Both the position numbers and the translations under genes were made by a program. Positions 61,336 through 64,000 of a DNA stretch of 64,000 nucleotides are shown one piece after another; within the stretch, counting starts at the first letter, position 1; the number at the start of each line of letters is the position of its first letter. Under the pieces are notes generated by a model that was given only the letters and a program-made list of their open reading frames with translations, made no database searches and was not told the DNA's origin. The stretch covers positions 85,618 to 149,617 of the forward strand of contig NZ_JADWYQ010000009.1 in assembly GCF_022414575.1 (NCBI RefSeq), in the 5' to 3' direction. Source of the stretch: Streptomyces sp. MUM 178J (GTDB taxonomy: Bacteria > Actinomycetota > Actinomycetes > Streptomycetales > Streptomycetaceae).

Positions 61336-61472
61336 CTCGAACCTTCGCGCGGTTGATCGCCCAACCGGGGTGACAGCGAAGGAACCGCCGAGTCTGTGCA
61401 GTTCAGCCCTTTCCTCCGAGGGCGTGAGGCCGGACGCCGGAACCTGGTCCCCATGCCCGGCAGGCGGCTTAT
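61336..61472 (+). ncRNA. Probable c-di-AMP (ydaO-type) riboswitch
   Basis: The leader contains AACCGGGGTGACAGCGAAGG, AACCGCCGAGTCTGTG, CGGACGCCGGAACCTGGTCC and CCCGGCAGGCGG in the order seen in actinobacterial ydaO/yuaA elements, and it lies just upstream of an NlpC/P60 hydrolase gene, where Streptomyces ydaO elements are common. Not every consensus base was compared, so the family call is probable, not certain. The next NlpC gene lacks these blocks. Confidence 0.62.
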
Positions 61473-61492
61473 GGAAGAAGGAGCTCGCCTTC

Positions 61493-62545
61493 GTGGCGTC
61501 CCACCGTCGTCCCAAGCAGCCCAGCCGCGCTCGTGTGACCGTGCTCACCGCGACCGCCGCGGCGGCCGTGGCCCTGACCTCCCAGTCCGCCCAGGCCGAC
61601 CCGAAGCCGACCAAGGAAGAGGTCAAGGCGAAGGTCGACAAGCTCTACCACGAGGCGGAGAAGGCCACCGAGGAGTACAACGGGGCCAAGGAGCAGCAGG
61701 GCAAGCTGCAGAAGCAGGTCGACACCATCCAGGACCAGGTGGCGCGCGGCCAGGAAGAGGTCAACGAGCTGCGCAACAAGCTCGGTTCGGTGGCCAGCGC
61801 CCAGTACCGTTCGGGCGGAATCGACCCTTCCGTCCAGCTCTTCCTCTCGTCCGACCCGGACACCTACCTCGACAAGGCGTCCGCCGTGGACCAGTTCGGC
61901 GCCCGCCAGGCGGAGGTCCTGGAGGACATCCAGCTCAAGCAGCGCACCCTGGCCCAGCAGCGCGCGGAGGCCGCCGAGAAGCTCGTGGACCTCGAAGACG
62001 TCCGCGAGAAGCTCGGTGAGAAGAAGAAGAGCTATCAGGGCAAGCTCGCCGAGGCCCGCAAGCTGCTCAACACGCTGACCGCCGAAGAGCGCGAGCGGAT
62101 GCGCCAGGAGGAGCAGAAGCGCGCCCAGGAAGCCGAGCAGCGCGCGGCCCGTTCCACGGGCGGCGACCGCCCCGACCTCGGCAACGAGGTCCCGGCCTCG
62201 CAGCGCGGCGCCGCCGCCCTCAACGCCGCCGCCACCCAGATCGGCAAGCCGTATGTCTCCGGCGCCGAGGGGCCCAACTCCTACGACTGCTCGGGCCTGA
62301 CCCAGTGGGCGTACCGCCAGGCGGGCGTGAGCATCACACGCACCACCTACACCCAGCAGAACGACGGCACGAAGATCGGCCGCAGCCAGCTCAAGCCGGG
62401 CGACCTGGTCTTCTTCAACAGCCTCTCGCACGTCGGCCTGTACGCGGGCAACAACACCATCCTGCACGCGCCCAAGCCGGGCGCCTATGTCCGCTATGAG
62501 TCGATGGACTACATGGGCACGTTCCAGTTCGGCGTGCGCATCTGA
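61493..62545 (+). CDS. NlpC/P60 peptidoglycan hydrolase with coiled coil
   Basis: 350 residues from GTG 61493 with AAGGAG upstream. A signal peptide ends near residue 36 (SAQA). A long coiled coil (about 45-225) contains 'VASAQYRSGGIDPSVQLFL', and the NlpC/P60 domain has catalytic Cys in 'YDCSGLTQWAYRQAG' and His in 'LSHVGLYAG'. Such RipA/SwlA-like endopeptidases cut peptide crosslinks outside the membrane. Expression is probably set by the riboswitch upstream. The following gene is a paralogue. Confidence 0.93.
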   Translation: MASHRRPKQPSRARVTVLTATAAAAVALTSQSAQADPKPTKEEVKAKVDKLYHEAEKATEEYNGAKEQQGKLQKQVDTIQDQVARGQEEVNELRNKLGSVASAQYRSGGIDPSVQLFLSSDPDTYLDKASAVDQFGARQAEVLEDIQLKQRTLAQQRAEAAEKLVDLEDVREKLGEKKKSYQGKLAEARKLLNTLTAEERERMRQEEQKRAQEAEQRAARSTGGDRPDLGNEVPASQRGAAALNAAATQIGKPYVSGAEGPNSYDCSGLTQWAYRQAGVSITRTTYTQQNDGTKIGRSQLKPGDLVFFNSLSHVGLYAGNNTILHAPKPGAYVRYESMDYMGTFQFGVRI

Positions 62546-62610
62546 GTCGCTGCGGCCGGAGGGGGCACACGCTGCCCTTCGAGTGAATTCCGGCATCCGA
62601 AGCTGACGGC

Positions 62611-62647
62611 ACGCCCCGCCGGTGACCTGTGGTCTCCGGCGGGGCGT
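62611..62647 (+). terminator. Hairpin terminator after the first NlpC/P60 gene
   Basis: ACGCCCCGCCGG (62611-62622) with perfect complement at 62636-62647, 13-base loop, 65 bases after the stop. Confidence 0.8.
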
Positions 62648-62771
62648 CACTGTTCTCGCCCCGGACGGTCGTTGGCCCTCGTGTAACCGTCCGGCTACTG
62701 TCTGCCGCGCAACATCCCTCGTAGTCCCTCGTACATCTCCTTGTACGCGCATGAGGAAGGGAGCGCGGCAC

Positions 62772-63812
62772 GTGGCGTCCCATCGCAGGCCCTCGCAGCC
62801 GGGTTTCACCCACGGCGCCCGGATCACCGTCCTGTCCGCCGCCGCTGCCACCGCTGCCGCGGCCTTCGGCGCGGCTCCGCCGGCGAGCGCAGAGCCGCAC
62901 GAGACGGCGGAGGAGGCCCGGGCCAAGGTCGACCGCCTCTACGAGGAGGCCGAGAAGGCCACCGAGCGGTTCAACAAGGCCGAAGAGCGCGTGGAGCGGC
63001 TGCGCGAGCGGGTGACGCAGGCGCAGGACCGCGTGGCGCGCGGCCAGGAGGCGGTCAACCGCATGCGGACGGCGCTGGGTTCGCTGGCCGGCGCGCAGTA
63101 CCGGTCCGGAGGCATGGACCCCTCGCTCGCCCTGCTGCTGTCGGAGGACCCGGACGGCTATCTCGACAAGGCCGTCACCCTGGACCGCATCACCGAACGC
63201 CAGGCGACGGCGCTGAGCGATCTGCGAGAGGCCCAGCGCAGGATCGGCCAGGAACGGGCCGAGGCCGGGCGCGACCTCGCGGAGCTGGAGCAGGGCCGCA
63301 GGACGGTCGCCTGGCACAAGCGCGTCGTGGAGGGCAAGCTCGCCGAGGCGCAGCGGCTGCTGAACGCGCTGTCGGCGCGGGAGCGAGCCGTGTACGACGA
63401 GGCACGGGCCTCCCGCTCCGGCCGCGGTGATTCGCTGCCGGAGGCATCGGGACCAGGTCCCGCCTCGGCGCGCGCCGCGGCAGCGGTCGCGGCGGCACGC
63501 AGCGCGGTCGGCCGCCCCTATGTGTGGGGGGCCAACGGGCCCTCCAGCTTCGACTGCTCCGGACTGATGCAGTGGTCGTACGCGCAGGCCGGGGTCGGTC
63601 TGCCGAGGACCTCGCAGGCGCAGCGGTACGCGGGCAGGCGGGTGCCGCTGTCGCAGGCGCGGCCGGGGGACCTGGTGACGTACCGCAGCGACGCCAGCCA
63701 CGTCGGCATGTACATGGGCAACGGCCAGGTGGTGCACGCGCCGTATCCGGGGGCGTCCGTGCGGTACGACCCCGTGGGCATGATGCCCATCGCCTCGGTC
63801 ACCCGGGTCTGA
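62772..63812 (+). CDS. NlpC/P60 peptidoglycan hydrolase, paralogue of the preceding gene
   Basis: 346 residues; GTG 62772 with GAAGGGAG upstream (ATG 62751 is in frame). Same plan: signal (cleavage near ASAEP), coiled coil with 'LAGAQYRSGGMDPSLALLL', catalytic 'FDCSGLMQWSYAQAG' and 'SHVGMYMGNGQVVHAP'. Shared openings ('VASHRRP') and coil motifs show tandem duplication with divergence. No riboswitch-like leader is visible. Confidence 0.93.
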   Translation: MASHRRPSQPGFTHGARITVLSAAAATAAAAFGAAPPASAEPHETAEEARAKVDRLYEEAEKATERFNKAEERVERLRERVTQAQDRVARGQEAVNRMRTALGSLAGAQYRSGGMDPSLALLLSEDPDGYLDKAVTLDRITERQATALSDLREAQRRIGQERAEAGRDLAELEQGRRTVAWHKRVVEGKLAEAQRLLNALSARERAVYDEARASRSGRGDSLPEASGPGPASARAAAAVAAARSAVGRPYVWGANGPSSFDCSGLMQWSYAQAGVGLPRTSQAQRYAGRRVPLSQARPGDLVTYRSDASHVGMYMGNGQVVHAPYPGASVRYDPVGMMPIASVTRV

Positions 63813-63827
63813 CCCTACGATCGTGGC

Positions 63828-64000
63828 GTGGCGACCAGGCGCGAGGCGATCCGGGCCGCGGCCGGCGCGGCCGCGGCCGCGCTGCTGACGGCGTCCGGGT
63901 GCAGAGCGTCCGGCGAGCCGCCCCTCGACGACGCGCTGGAGGAGCGCGCGGCCGCCCTGCGCGCCCGGCTGCCGCTCGCCACGTGCGCCTACCGGGTGAC
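63828..64000 (+). CDS. Probable lipoprotein, truncated by the window end
   Basis: A GTG-initiated frame runs to the window end (57 complete codons). It begins [20 protein letters not shown] then TASGC, a lipoprotein signal and lipobox, followed by an acidic helix (DDALEERAAALRAR). Family not recognisable from this fragment. The start is 15 bases after the second NlpC stop, so co-transcription with it is likely. Confidence 0.65.
   Translation, partial: MATRREAIRAAAGAAAAALLTASGCRASGEPPLDDALEERAAALRARLPLATCAYRV

Noticed and set aside
1..64000. tRNA, rRNA, insertion sequence or prophage genes
   Set aside because: None seen by eye: no transposase or integrase motifs and no terminal inverted repeats flanking genes. 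A tRNAscan or ISfinder search would be decisive and was not possible here.

Overview
The window is high-GC actinobacterial chromosome, almost certainly a Streptomyces core region. The evidence is the very high G+C with C/G third codon positions, frequent GTG starts, the bcc:aa3 respiratory gene set (qcrCAB with ctaCDF and ctaE), a DUF397/DUF5753 regulatory pair, PspA with PspAA, and a SAM-IV riboswitch. From memory, gene order resembles the S. coelicolor region around SCO2134-SCO2192; this was not checked by alignment.

Layout. 1-8.5 kb: an HTH/TPR-type regulator, an FAD amine oxidase, a TIGR01777 epimerase, a GNAT, a DUF4240 protein, an SDR, a WYL regulator and a truncated MerR gene. 8.5-10.2 kb: a sodium-coupled amino-acid symporter and its 45-residue MetS-type small subunit. 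10.3-19.3 kb: central carbon metabolism (aceE, a GntR regulator, an E2 with two lipoyl domains, lpd) and pepA. 19.7-25.4 kb: late cobalamin genes cobS, cobT and cobU, interleaved with two membrane-protein genes, one frameshifted. 25.5-32.2 kb: an HtrA-like protease, an ABC exporter, a methyltransferase that appears to start at CTG, a DUF3043 protein and pspA-pspAA. 32.4-38.3 kb: a NarL-type two-component system, a DUF397/DUF5753 cluster, a nonsense-interrupted Phd antitoxin and an ArsR-MFS operon. 38.4-45.1 kb: NAD and Fe-S/sulfur genes (nadA, an A-type Fe-S carrier, a PfkB kinase, a cysteine desulfurase-TusA fusion). 45.3-54.9 kb: terminal respiration (ctaC-ctaD-ctaF, ctaE, qcrC-qcrA-qcrB), interrupted by an L,D-transpeptidase and an atypical receiver protein. 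55-64 kb: trpD, a SAM-IV riboswitch with a six-codon leader ORF before a class V aminotransferase, an AsnC-rhomboid pair, a zinc-ribbon protein, a NYN-domain protein, two related NlpC/P60 hydrolases (the first behind a probable c-di-AMP riboswitch) and a lipoprotein cut by the window edge.

Together these genes cover pyruvate/2-oxoglutarate oxidation feeding the bcc:aa3 chain, NAD and Fe-S supply, cobalamin nucleotide-loop assembly, envelope stress and wall remodelling. Accessory signals lie mostly in small lesions (truncated MerR, amber codon in an antitoxin, one-base frameshift), expanding tandem repeats (8, 16, 26 and 38 bp units) and layered 5' leaders. I found no CRISPR array, insertion sequence, prophage, rRNA or tRNA by eye.
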